A stretch of 57,136 bases of DNA from Phycisphaerales bacterium (lineage in GTDB: Bacteria > Planctomycetota > Phycisphaerae > Phycisphaerales > UBA1924). Under the pieces are notes generated by a model. It was not told the DNA's origin. It did no database searches and saw nothing but the letters and a program-made list of their open reading frames with translations. Both the position numbers and the translations under genes were made by a program. The DNA is taken from positions 1-57,136 of the forward strand of contig JADYXW010000012.1 in NCBI GenBank assembly GCA_020853975.1, in the 5' to 3' direction. Positions 27,683-36,300 of this stretch are shown one piece after another (the stretch's first letter is position 1; each line of letters begins with the position of its first letter).

Positions 27683-28512
27683 CCCCGCAGCGCGTGCGTC
27701 TCAGCGTACTCTCCAGCAGCTCCGCAGGAAACTCGACGGTGCTCGAGGTCGCCGGGACGCCCCGCCCCAGGCTTGTCCTCATCGACGCCGGCCTGAGCCC
27801 GCGCGCCACCCGCACACGCCTGGCTTCCCTCGGGGCGTCCGACCGCGACCTCGCGGCGGTCGTCCTCACCCACCTTGATCGCGACCACTTTAACGCCGGC
27901 TGGCTCCGCTACCTCCGCCGCGGCGTGCCGATCTGGCTCCACCGGTCCCACGCGGGCCGGGCGACGCGCGACGGCATCCTCTACCGCAAGTCAGAGCTCT
28001 TCGACGACGCCTTCGAGCCTGTCCCGGGGTTGAAGTTCTCCGCGGCCCTGCTCTCCCATGATGACCTGGGCGTCGCGGTCTTTCGGGTCACTCTCCCCGG
28101 TTCCAACCGCTCGCTCGGCTACGCGACCGACGTCGGGCACCCTTCCTCTACGCTGTTTTCACACCTCGCGGATGTCGACGTGCTCGCCATCGAGTCCAAC
28201 TACTGCCCAAGGCTGCAGGTGGCCTCGGGCCGCCCCGCGTTCCTGCAGCAGCGAATCATGGGGGGCAGCGGCCACCTCAGCAACCAGCAGTCCGCGGACG
28301 CGGTCGCCCGCATCGGTGTCCGCGAGCGGGCCATCCTGCTCCATCTCTCTCGCCAGTGCAACACGCCGGAAACTGCGGGGATGGCGCACCAGTCGCACGG
28401 CGTGCCCGTCACGATCGCCAGCCACGACCAGCCCACACCCTGGCTGGACCTTTCGAGCCCCGCGCCCCTTGTCGAGAGGCCGCCGCTCGTGCCCGCCGGG
28501 CTCTTCGCGTAA
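27679..28512 (+). CDS. Metallo-beta-lactamase-fold hydrolase (YycJ-like)
   Basis: 277 residues. The opening LSVLSSSSAGNSTVLEVAG and the metal motif THLDRDHFNAGW are typical of the YycJ/WalJ-type subgroup, with further ligands at DVGHPSS and LLHLSRQCNTPE. It is probably a cytoplasmic nuclease or phosphodiesterase; the substrate cannot be told. The GTG start is within the lpxA stop (GTGA), so the two are co-translated, although no functional tie is known. Confidence 0.85.
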   Translation: MTPQRVRLSVLSSSSAGNSTVLEVAGTPRPRLVLIDAGLSPRATRTRLASLGASDRDLAAVVLTHLDRDHFNAGWLRYLRRGVPIWLHRSHAGRATRDGILYRKSELFDDAFEPVPGLKFSAALLSHDDLGVAVFRVTLPGSNRSLGYATDVGHPSSTLFSHLADVDVLAIESNYCPRLQVASGRPAFLQQRIMGGSGHLSNQQSADAVARIGVRERAILLHLSRQCNTPETAGMAHQSHGVPVTIASHDQPTPWLDLSSPAPLVERPPLVPAGLFA

Positions 28513-28517
28513 CGCTG

Positions 28518-29432
28518 TCAGAAGTTCCAGCGAAGGCCCAGCGTGCCGATCACCTGCGCGTCCGTCCCGTTGTTGAGTTCCGCCGCGTGGTCGCCCAGGA
28601 GCAGCACGGAGACCCCCACGCTCGCGACGCAGCCGGAGTCGCCCAGGGGAACGGATGCTGTAATGCCCGCGGTCGCGTAGCCGAAGAACTCGTCGTCGCC
28701 TTCCTCGTTCTGGTAGTACTGGCTCAGGCTGACTCCGACCCCGAGCGGGAAGGCGAGCTCAACCTCCGTCTCCGCGACTTCGAGCGAGAACCCGGGCGAG
28801 ATTCCCACCTCGGCGTAGGTGCCGAGTTCATCCCCGTCGGCGGCCTGCCCGTCGGTCTCGATGCCGATGGTGAGCGAGGGGAACAGGGCCCACTCGCCAA
28901 GATGCTCGCTGTCGTCGAGTTCCACCGAGAGATCGAGCTCCTGCAGCGTGGCGAAGGCGTCGCTGGGGCTCGCAAAGACGCAGTACGTCGTGGAGAGGCA
29001 CAGGGGGCCGACCGACAGGCACAGCCCGCCGCTGACGTCGGCCTCGTACCACCACTCACCCAGGTCGCTGCGCGACGCCGCCCCGGTCTTCTGCGCGTGG
29101 AGGCTGCTCCACGTGCCAAGGCGGCCCTCCACCAGCAGGTCGTCATTCTCGAACAGCCGGAGCGTGAGCGTGGCGGAAGGCTGCACGATCAGCCCGCCGT
29201 CTTCCTGATTGAAGCCGTGGTAGAAGTACGCAGTGGTGACGCCGAGCCCAAGCTCTAGGGAGACCGGGGAATCTTTGGGCACGTCGGCCTCGGCCGGCGC
29301 CGCCGGTTCCTCGGGGGCGTCCGTGCGAGCCCACGTGCTCGCCGTGGTCGAGAGCATGGCCAGCAGCGTTGCCACGCCCCCGATCCGCCGCAGGCGGGTG
29401 TCAAGAGCCGATTCTGGAGAGGGCGTGCGCAT
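28518..29432 (-). CDS. Predicted outer-membrane beta-barrel protein (TorF/porin-like)
   Basis: 304 residues with a signal peptide (about 16-35, IGGVATLLAMLSTTASTWA) and an acidic linker, then alternating amphipathic strands that begin SLELGLGVTTAYFYHGFNQ and end in Phe (TLGLRWNF), the usual C-terminal signature of outer-membrane barrels. The pattern resembles TorF-type putative porins. The start at 29432 is chosen because it gives the signal peptide; the frame extends upstream without homology. It converges with the metallo-beta-lactamase gene, only five bases apart, with no clear terminator between. Confidence 0.72.
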   Translation of the reverse strand: MRTPSPESALDTRLRRIGGVATLLAMLSTTASTWARTDAPEEPAAPAEADVPKDSPVSLELGLGVTTAYFYHGFNQEDGGLIVQPSATLTLRLFENDDLLVEGRLGTWSSLHAQKTGAASRSDLGEWWYEADVSGGLCLSVGPLCLSTTYCVFASPSDAFATLQELDLSVELDDSEHLGEWALFPSLTIGIETDGQAADGDELGTYAEVGISPGFSLEVAETEVELAFPLGVGVSLSQYYQNEEGDDEFFGYATAGITASVPLGDSGCVASVGVSVLLLGDHAAELNNGTDAQVIGTLGLRWNF

Positions 29433-29461
29433 CACAGGTCCGGCCTGGGCCGCCTTGACCT

Positions 29462-30161
<700 letters not shown>

Positions 30162-30255
30162 AAACCAAGCAGGCACAAATGGCGAAGGCATCCGTTCGGT
30201 GCTGAGATGCCACTGCGCCGCTTTGGCCGACTGGGGACACTCTTGGGGGCGCACC

Positions 30256-30320
30256 AAAAACGAAATCGAGGGTCGTCGGTTCAGGCCTGTTTTTCAGGCA
30301 CAAACTGCCGACCCTCGATT
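30256..30320 (-). terminator. Rho-independent terminator after tRNA-Ser
   Basis: Downstream of the tRNA on the minus strand, AATCGAGGGTCG (30309-30320) pairs with the complementary arm at 30264-30275. Inside, GCCTG-AAAAA-CAGGC forms a second hairpin. A T-rich tract (TTTCGTTTTT on the minus strand, 30256-30265) follows the outer arm. Hairpin and U-run give a convincing intrinsic terminator. Confidence 0.75.
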
Positions 30321-30326
30321 GTGAAG

Positions 30327-30415
30327 CGGAGAGGGGGGGATTCGAACCCCCGAGAACGCTTACGCGCTCTGCCGGTTTTCGAAACCGGTCCGTTCAACCA
30401 CTCTGGCACCTCTCC
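30327..30415 (-). tRNA. tRNA-Ser (anticodon CGA)
   Basis: An 89-nt cloverleaf on the minus strand. The acceptor stem is GGAGAGG/CCTCTCC, the D-arm GCCAGAGTGGTTGAACGG is typical of serine tRNA, and the anticodon arm is CCGGT-TTCGAAA-ACCGG with anticodon CGA. The long variable arm (AGAGCGCGTAAGCGTTCT) is characteristic of class II tRNAs. The T-loop is GGTTCGAATCC. The discriminator base is G. No CCA is encoded; the sequence continues CTTCAC after the discriminator. Confidence 0.97.
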
Positions 30416-30498
30416 GTGCAGGGCCAATCGTTGAACCCCCTGCGCCCCCGGTCAACCCGCGAGCCCGTTTCGAGCCCCCTTTTCCCGTACCCGGCACC

Positions 30499-32145
30499 TC
30501 ATGGCGCCGAGGGCGCCGCGTACCACATCGGGGCATTTGGCCCAAGGGGCAGGCCCAGGTACACATACGCCAGTAGAAACAGCGTCCACGCGATCCAGAA
30601 CGCGATCGAGTAGGGGAACATCATCGCCACGATGTTCCCGATGCCCAGCGTCGGGCGGTACTTCTGCCCCGCGGCCAGGATCAGGATGATGTACGTGTTC
30701 AGCGGCGTCACGATGTTCGTGACCGAGTCTCCCACGCGGTACGCCGCCTGGGTCAGTTCCGGGCTCACCCCGGTCATCATCATCATGGGCACCAGGATCA
30801 GCGAGAGGGCCGTCCACTTCGCGCTCATCGAAGCGACCAGCAGGTTCACGACCATTACGAGCAGAATGACCGCTGCGAGCATGATCGGCACGGGCAGGTC
30901 GGCCCCCGCGAGCAGCTTGCCCCCGCTCTGGGCGATCATCGTGTCAAGCCGGGTGTACTTGAGGCACTCGATGAACTGCGCCGCGAAGAACGCCACGGCG
31001 ATCACGGGCGCCATGGTCCGCATCGAGTGAACCAGCGCGTCGCTGACATCCTTGGTGTTCCGGATCGCACCCGACGCCACGCCGTACGCAAGTCCCGGCA
31101 GCAGGAACCCGACGAAGATCAGTGGCACGACGCCCTGCGACCACCGCGGGGGCAACGCTGCCGCCGACGCGGGCCCGGAAACCGGAATCGGGCCATAGGC
31201 GGGGGCCGCCGCGGGCATCGTCCCGTGCAACGGTGCTCCGGGAACAAAGATGACCCCCACGACCAGCGCGACCGCGACCACCGCGCCCACCAGCGCCCAC
31301 GTGAGCCCGCGGCGTTCCTCCCGGGTCAGGGGTGTCAACTCTCCACCGCGGCCACCCCCGTCGGGGCCCGCCGCCAGCCGCGGTTCGGTGATCTTCGCCG
31401 TCACCAGCCAACCCACGGGGACCAGCACCAGGACCGACGCGGCAAGGAAGTACCAGTTGCACGTGGGCAGCACCGAGTACGCCGGGTCCAGCACCCGGGC
31501 TCCCTGCTCGGTGAGGGGCGCGATCAGCGTGTCGGTCGAGGCAATCAGGAGATTCGCCGAGAACCCGCCCGCGACGCCCGCGAACGCCGTCGCAATTCCC
31601 GCCAGCGCCGGGCGTCCCGCCGCCGCGTACAGCCCCCCCGCTAGCGCCGGGAGTACGATGTACCCCGCGTCGCTCGCGATGTTCGAGCAAATGCCCAGCA
31701 GGAGCACCGTGGGCGTCAGGAGCACGGCGGGCGTGATGCCCGCCAGTTGCTTCATCGCCGCACCGAACATTCCGACCTTCTCAGCAAGACCGATCCCGAA
31801 CATGCTCACCAGCACCACGCCCAGCGGGGCGAAGTTGATGAAGTTCCGCACCATGTTCGCCGTCAGCCAGTAGGCCCCGTCGGTTGTGAGCAGGCTCCGG
31901 GCGCGGATCGGCTCGCCATAGGGCACAAGCTCCACCTGGGGCTTGCCGGCCCCGAGGGCCTCGGCGCTCGCGGCGACGGGCCTCACGGGCTGCACGCTCC
32001 ACTCCAGCCCGGATCCCACCGCCGACACCACGACCACCAGCACGGTGGCGCCCAGGAACAAAAACAGCGGATCGGGCAGCTTGTTCCCAAGCCACTCGAT
32101 CACACCCAGCCCCCGGCTGATCAGCGATTGTCCGTTGCTCCGCAT
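30499..32145 (-). CDS. AbgT-family transporter
   Basis: 548-residue integral membrane protein with about 12 helices. AbgT-type signatures are VIEWLGNKLPDPLFLFLG near the N-terminus, FAPLGVVLVSMFGIGLAEKVG, GICSNIASDAGYIVLPALA, and NIVTPLNTYIILILAAGQ near the C-terminus. Family members take up p-aminobenzoyl-glutamate, and some export sulfonamide-type antimetabolites using the proton gradient; which one applies here cannot be read from sequence. The start at 32145 removes an upstream open stretch lacking homology. It is 31 bases downstream of coaC on the same strand. Confidence 0.92.
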   Translation of the reverse strand: MRSNGQSLISRGLGVIEWLGNKLPDPLFLFLGATVLVVVVSAVGSGLEWSVQPVRPVAASAEALGAGKPQVELVPYGEPIRARSLLTTDGAYWLTANMVRNFINFAPLGVVLVSMFGIGLAEKVGMFGAAMKQLAGITPAVLLTPTVLLLGICSNIASDAGYIVLPALAGGLYAAAGRPALAGIATAFAGVAGGFSANLLIASTDTLIAPLTEQGARVLDPAYSVLPTCNWYFLAASVLVLVPVGWLVTAKITEPRLAAGPDGGGRGGELTPLTREERRGLTWALVGAVVAVALVVGVIFVPGAPLHGTMPAAAPAYGPIPVSGPASAAALPPRWSQGVVPLIFVGFLLPGLAYGVASGAIRNTKDVSDALVHSMRTMAPVIAVAFFAAQFIECLKYTRLDTMIAQSGGKLLAGADLPVPIMLAAVILLVMVVNLLVASMSAKWTALSLILVPMMMMTGVSPELTQAAYRVGDSVTNIVTPLNTYIILILAAGQKYRPTLGIGNIVAMMFPYSIAFWIAWTLFLLAYVYLGLPLGPNAPMWYAAPSAP

Positions 32146-32176
32146 GGCCGCGAGTCTACACGAACTCGCGCGGTAA

Positions 32177-32797
32177 TCAGGCCCGAGTCCGGGTCGCCGC
32201 CCGCGCCACCGCCCCGAAGATCTCCTCGGGCTCTGCCATGCGGCCAGCCCCCACGGCGCGGCACGCCTGCCATCCATCCGCCGGGCCCACCATCTCAAAG
32301 CCGTCGCCACGAAGGGTCGCCACGTTCCGCTGTGTGCTGGGCTGCGACCACATGACCGCATTCATGGAGGGCGCCAGCAGCACGGGGCACCGCGACCGAT
32401 CGATCGCGCTCAGGATCAGCGTCACCGCGTCGTCCGCCCGGCCCGTCGCCAATCTTGCCAGGCAGTCCATCGTGCACGGTGCCACCACCGCCACGCGGGC
32501 CGAGGTCGCCAGCGACACGTGCTGCGGGTCCTTCGACTCGATGTGCTCCCACACGCTTGTATAGACCGGCTGCCCCGACAGAGCCTGGAATGTCAGGGGT
32601 GTGACAAAGCGGGTCGCCCCCTCCGTCATCACGACCGTCACCCGGGCCCCGGCCTGCGCTAGACGGCTGACGAGCGAGGCCGCTTTGTACGCCGCGATCC
32701 CGCCCGTGACCCCCACGAGCACGCGCGCGCCATCCAACGCAACGCGTGCTTCCTCAGCGGAGAGCGGTGGGGGAGGGCTCGTGCTGCCGCTCGGCAT
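32177..32797 (-). CDS. coaC: Phosphopantothenoylcysteine decarboxylase (standalone CoaC)
   Basis: Flavoprotein of coenzyme A synthesis. 206 residues covering only the decarboxylase half of Dfp/CoaBC. The flavin-binding start is VLVGVTGGIAAYKAASL; the active His is in KDPQHVSLA, the substrate clamp is APSMNAVMW, and the Cys flap is WQACRAVGAGRMAEPEEI. In that flap Arg replaces the usual Gly after Cys. The synthetase half (CoaB) is absent here and must be encoded elsewhere. It lies nine bases after rpoZ, so the two are co-transcribed. Confidence 0.9.
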   Translation of the reverse strand: MPSGSTSPPPPLSAEEARVALDGARVLVGVTGGIAAYKAASLVSRLAQAGARVTVVMTEGATRFVTPLTFQALSGQPVYTSVWEHIESKDPQHVSLATSARVAVVAPCTMDCLARLATGRADDAVTLILSAIDRSRCPVLLAPSMNAVMWSQPSTQRNVATLRGDGFEMVGPADGWQACRAVGAGRMAEPEEIFGAVARAATRTRA

Positions 32798-32806
32798 CGG
32801 TCAGGC

Positions 32807-33046
32807 TCAGTCGTCGTTCGACCGGGCGGCCATGACGGGCCCGGACGCGTTGGGGTCGTACTCGAGGGTGATCCGGTCCTGCATGATCTCCTCGATGGCG
32901 ATCTCGAGGTCCGAGCGACCGTCGCGCTCCACCAGCGGGCGAGCGCCCTCCATGAGTTGCACCAGCCGGCGCTGGATCAGCGCGCAGAGCTTGAAACGCC
33001 CGCCAACCTTCGCCGCGATGTCGTCGTTCTTCAGTGCCTCGATCAT
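32807..33046 (-). CDS. rpoZ: RNA polymerase omega-like subunit
   Basis: 79 residues. The core MIEALKNDDIAAKVGGRFKL followed by CALIQRRLVQLMEGARP is the omega/Rpb6 pattern (positively charged first helix, G-G-R-F-x-L, then an amphipathic helix); the end EIAIEEIMQDRITLEYDP also fits. The start at 33046 is chosen because AGGGAG lies 11 bases upstream and it matches the family N-terminus; an ATG at 33085 is an alternative. Omega stabilises the beta-prime subunit during polymerase assembly. The coaC gene follows after nine bases. Confidence 0.85.
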   Translation of the reverse strand: MIEALKNDDIAAKVGGRFKLCALIQRRLVQLMEGARPLVERDGRSDLEIAIEEIMQDRITLEYDPNASGPVMAARSNDD

Positions 33047-33319
33047 GCCGCGTATCACTCCCTGTCGCGCCCCGCCGCCCGACACCGCCTCCGGACCCCG
33101 TCCCGGGTGGGATGGGCGCCGCCGACGTTGCAGGCTCTGGGCGCAGACTGCCGAAGATGCTATGCTTACGTCGGCCGCCGGGCAATCAGGCGGCCATCTG
33201 CCAACTATCGCCGCCCAAGGGCCCCGGGGCTCCTCCCGCGGCCCGATGTGCCCGATCCTTGCTGGCTTTGTCCGGGTCCGCCCCGCCCCCGCGTGGCCGG
33301 CCTTCGTGGGTTATTCGCC

Positions 33320-33976
33320 ATGACACGCCGAGATTGGTCCAAGGGCGACACGGTGCTGCACTCCATGCGTCCGGAGTGGGGCGCGGGAGAGGTCCTTGTC
33401 GCAGAGTCGACGGTTCACGAGGGGCGCCCCTGCCAGAAGCTCACGATCCGCTTCTCCCGAGCCGGGACCAAGACCATTTCCACCGGGTTTGTCGAACTCC
33501 GCGCCGCCTCAGGTGGTCCACGCCTGGCCGAACCCGCCGAGGTGCTTCCGTCCCCGCCTCCGACCCCGGGCCATCCCTTCCAAGCCTCCCCGCCCGAGAT
33601 CGACCCCCTGGTGCTGCGCGACCAGCAGCGGGCCGTTGAGGAGACACTGACCGCCCTCCCCGACCCCGCGACCGACCCATTCTCATCCATGAGGTCTAGG
33701 CTGGCCGCCACGCTTGACCTTTACCGTTATTCCGCGACCGGGGCCTCGCTTCTCGACTGGGCGGCGGTCCAGACGGGGCTCAAGGACCCGCTCTCCCGCT
33801 TCAACCGGCATGAGCTGGAGCAGTGGTTCGGCCGATTCCAGATGGAGCTCGACAGCCACCTCCGCAAGCTGCTCCGGGAGGCCCGGCGCCAGGAGCCGGC
33901 GATGGTCGAAGACCTGCTCGCGCAGGCGTCACAGCCCGCAAGGGCCGCCGCAAGGCGCGCCGACCAGTACCGCTGA
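33320..33976 (+). CDS. DUF3553-like conserved protein
   Basis: 218 residues. The first 60 (WSKGDTVLHSMRPEWGAGEV, TIRFSRAGTKTISTGFVELR) form a small beta-barrel typical of DUF3553, a domain found in several nucleic-acid-associated proteins. The remainder is a Pro-rich linker and a helical C-terminal half (LLDWAAVQTGLKDPLSRFNR, WFGRFQMELDSHLRKLLREA). The function is unknown. It is divergent from rpoZ across 273 bases that contain no evident gene. Confidence 0.7.
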   Translation: MTRRDWSKGDTVLHSMRPEWGAGEVLVAESTVHEGRPCQKLTIRFSRAGTKTISTGFVELRAASGGPRLAEPAEVLPSPPPTPGHPFQASPPEIDPLVLRDQQRAVEETLTALPDPATDPFSSMRSRLAATLDLYRYSATGASLLDWAAVQTGLKDPLSRFNRHELEQWFGRFQMELDSHLRKLLREARRQEPAMVEDLLAQASQPARAAARRADQYR

Positions 33977-34228
33977 TCGGCCTCCGCCGCGTTGCCCCTA
34001 CGCCACATCCCGCACAATCGCTCCGGCGCCGGCGTGCGTTCTCAGGCGCCGGCACGGCAGCGCGTGCCGCAATCGGCTCTGGCGTGGCCCCCAACGGCCT
34101 TCTTCCCGGACCTCGGAAAACCGCTCCAAACCGCTGGCATCGGCGCGCCCGTGGGGTACCTCTTTCTTTCGCGTCGCACGCCGGATGCGTGCGCCCGAAC
34201 AGGTCAAACAGGAACGGGAGCCAGAGAC

Positions 34229-34522
34229 ATGAACGAGCAAGACTTCCAGCAGCGCCTCGGGGATCTTCTCAAGCAGATCGACAGCCTTCCCGAGGGCCAG
34301 CGGGGCCCGCTCCACGATCTTGCCAAGGAGACCAAGGACCGCCACGACCGCATGAAAAAGACCGTCGCCGATCTCCAGGAGTCCCTCGACTACCTTCGGC
34401 TGAGCGTCAAGTACCTCGTCTTTGATCTCGAAGCCACCCGCCGCGAAAACGAATACCTCCGCAGGCTGATCGAGGCCCAGAACCGCCGCGACGATGGCGA
34501 CGCGGGCGAGGGCAGCGACTGA
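34229..34522 (+). CDS. Small coiled-coil protein of unknown function
   Basis: 97 residues, highly charged. It begins MNEQDFQQRLGDLLKQIDSL and continues with a predicted coiled coil at about 28-85 (LQESLDYLRLSVKYLVFDLE, TRRENEYLRRLIEAQNR). No Cys and no membrane segment. GGGAG lies about ten bases before the ATG at 34229. The 252 bases between the DUF3553-like gene and this one hold nothing recognisable. I do not recognise a named family; the clean composition and start support a real gene. Confidence 0.68.
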   Translation: MNEQDFQQRLGDLLKQIDSLPEGQRGPLHDLAKETKDRHDRMKKTVADLQESLDYLRLSVKYLVFDLEATRRENEYLRRLIEAQNRRDDGDAGEGSD

Positions 34523-34590
34523 TCGCGCCCGTCATCCCCTTCGCCGCCCCCCGCCGGGCCTCTCGGCCCCCCCCCCAAACCCCCCTTTGC

Positions 34591-34630
34591 CTGGCCCTCT
34601 CGGTCGACAGGTCGTCAGGGCCCTTTCTTG
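34591..34630 (-). terminator. Possible hairpin terminator between convergent genes
   Basis: GGCCCT (34593-34598) and AGGGCC (34617-34622) form a 6-base stem with an 18-base loop, followed on the plus strand by CTTTCTT. It lies between the convergent coiled-coil gene and frr, so it may end the plus-strand gene. The stem is short. Confidence 0.35.
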
Positions 34631-34645
34631 TGACCGCCCCCGACA

Positions 34646-35215
34646 TCAGACGGTCATGATCTCCTTGCACTTTTCCTCGACGCGCTTGTCCACGTCCTCC
34701 TCGAACTTCTTGAGCAGGGACTGGATCTCTTCCCTGAGCGTCTCGATCTCGTCCTCCGGGTAGTGCTTGGCGGTGTTGTTCTTGAGGCCGTCCGCGTGCT
34801 TGTTGGCGTCCCGCCGCGCATTGCGGATCGACACCTTCACCTCTTCGCCCATCTTGCGGATGCGGGTCGCTTCCTTTTCGCGCCGCTCCTTGGTCATCGC
34901 CGGGAGCTGGATGCGGATCTGCTTGCCCTCGACCGCCGGGTTCACGCCCAGGCCCGACTTCTCGATCCCAGACTTGATCGCGGAAACCAGCGACTGGTCG
35001 AACGGCTTGATGAGCAACTGCGTCGGCTCGGGCACCAGGATCGCCGCCACGCTCTTCAGGTCCGTCATCGACCCGTAGGCCTCGATCTTGATGAACTCGA
35101 CCAGCCCGGGCGAGGCCCGACCCGTGCGCACGCCGCGCAGCTCGCTCTTCAGGTGCTCCAGCGATTTCTGCATGTGCTCTTCAGTTTCCAGCAGGATCGT
35201 GTCAGGGTCCGACAT
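34646..35215 (-). CDS. frr: Ribosome recycling factor
   Basis: Splits post-termination ribosomes with EF-G. 189 residues, normal length. The N-terminal helix is MQKSLEHLKSELRGVRTGRA, then SPGLVEFIKIEAYGSMTDL, the head domain IRIQLPAMTKERREKEATR, and the C-terminal helix LREEIQSLLKKFEEDVDKRV. The start at 35215 begins MSDPDTILLETEEHM; upstream in-frame sequence lacks homology. It follows pyrH on the same strand, the standard bacterial order, with a 200-base gap. Confidence 0.97.
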   Translation of the reverse strand: MSDPDTILLETEEHMQKSLEHLKSELRGVRTGRASPGLVEFIKIEAYGSMTDLKSVAAILVPEPTQLLIKPFDQSLVSAIKSGIEKSGLGVNPAVEGKQIRIQLPAMTKERREKEATRIRKMGEEVKVSIRNARRDANKHADGLKNNTAKHYPEDEIETLREEIQSLLKKFEEDVDKRVEEKCKEIMTV

Positions 35216-35416
35216 CGGAGATACTCCAGTCCATCCCGGCCCCGGCCCGCCACCGCTCTCCGCGGCGTGCTCCCGGGCCCACGTACCGGGTCGACCCACT
35301 ATAAGCCCGCCCGGTTCGGCCTACGCCCGCAACCCAGCCCCGCCACCGGCGGTACAGACATGAGACCGGGCAACCGGACGGCCCGCTCCGCGCCCAGCCG
35401 CGGCTGAAACCCAGGA

Positions 35417-36142
35417 TCACGAATGAAGCAGCGTCCCGATCTTCTCGCCCCGAGCGACACGGGCAATGTTCCCGCGCTGCTTGAAGTCGAACACGATGAC
35501 CGGGATCCGGTTCTCGCTGCACATCGCCAGCGCCGTCATGTCCATGACCCTCAGCCGCTTCGAGATGGCTTCCCCGAACGTCAGCTCGTCGTACCGCACG
35601 GCGTTCTTGTCCTTCCGCGGGTCGGCGGAGTACACCCCGTCCACCTTTGTCGCCTTCATCAGCACCCCACACTCGAGTTCCGTCGCCCGCAGCGCCGCGC
35701 AGGTGTCGGTCGTGAAGAACGGGTTGCCCGTCCCCGCCGCCAGGATCACCACCCGTCCCTTCTCCAGATGTCTCAACGCCCTGCCCCGGATGAAGGGCTC
35801 GGCCACCGCCCGAATCTCGATGGCCGACTGCACCCGGCAGTCCACCCCTATCGAGCCGAGCTTCTCCTTCAGCGCCAGGCCGTTGATCACGGTTCCGAGC
35901 ATCCCCATGTGGTCGGCCGTGGCCTGCGCGATGTGCCCTTGGGCCGCCAGCTCTGCTCCCCGGATGATGTTGCCCCCGCCCACGACCACCGCGAGCTGGG
36001 CCCCCGTCGCCACCGCCTCCTTCACCTCCGACGCGATCCAGTCCAGTTCCGCGGGCTCGATCCCGAAGCCCCCGGGCTTGCAGAACGACTCGCCGCTCAA
36101 CTTCAACAGGATCCGCTTCATCGAGGGCGCTGCGTGAGCCAT
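35417..36142 (-). CDS. pyrH: Uridylate kinase PyrH
   Basis: Phosphorylates UMP to UDP. 241 residues. Motifs are KRILLKLSGESF, VVVGGGNIIRGAELA, GMLGTVINGLALKEKL, AAGTGNPFFTTDTCAALRA, and LMKATKVDGVYSADPRKDK, all diagnostic for the hexameric bacterial enzyme. The ATG at 36142 (MAHAAPSMKR) or the Met eight codons later may be used. The gene starts 158 bases from the divergent vWA gene. rpsB and tsf, which often precede pyrH, are not here. Confidence 0.97.
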   Translation of the reverse strand: MAHAAPSMKRILLKLSGESFCKPGGFGIEPAELDWIASEVKEAVATGAQLAVVVGGGNIIRGAELAAQGHIAQATADHMGMLGTVINGLALKEKLGSIGVDCRVQSAIEIRAVAEPFIRGRALRHLEKGRVVILAAGTGNPFFTTDTCAALRATELECGVLMKATKVDGVYSADPRKDKNAVRYDELTFGEAISKRLRVMDMTALAMCSENRIPVIVFDFKQRGNIARVARGEKIGTLLHS

Positions 36143-36300
36143 GGCCTGGGTTCTCCGAGCAGCCCGAGGGCCGCAACCCACAGCGTAGCGGGCGCCCGCA
36201 CGACGCGCCCGCATTCTGATAGACTTCCCCCGTCGCCCCGCGCCAGGGGAGCGAGAGGCGACACGCACGCCCCGGCCACCGCCCAGGGCCCGCACCACGG

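Noticed and set aside
34567..34586. Homopolymeric C-runs between the coiled-coil gene and frr
   Set aside because: Simple low-complexity sequence; not a repeat array and no dyad.
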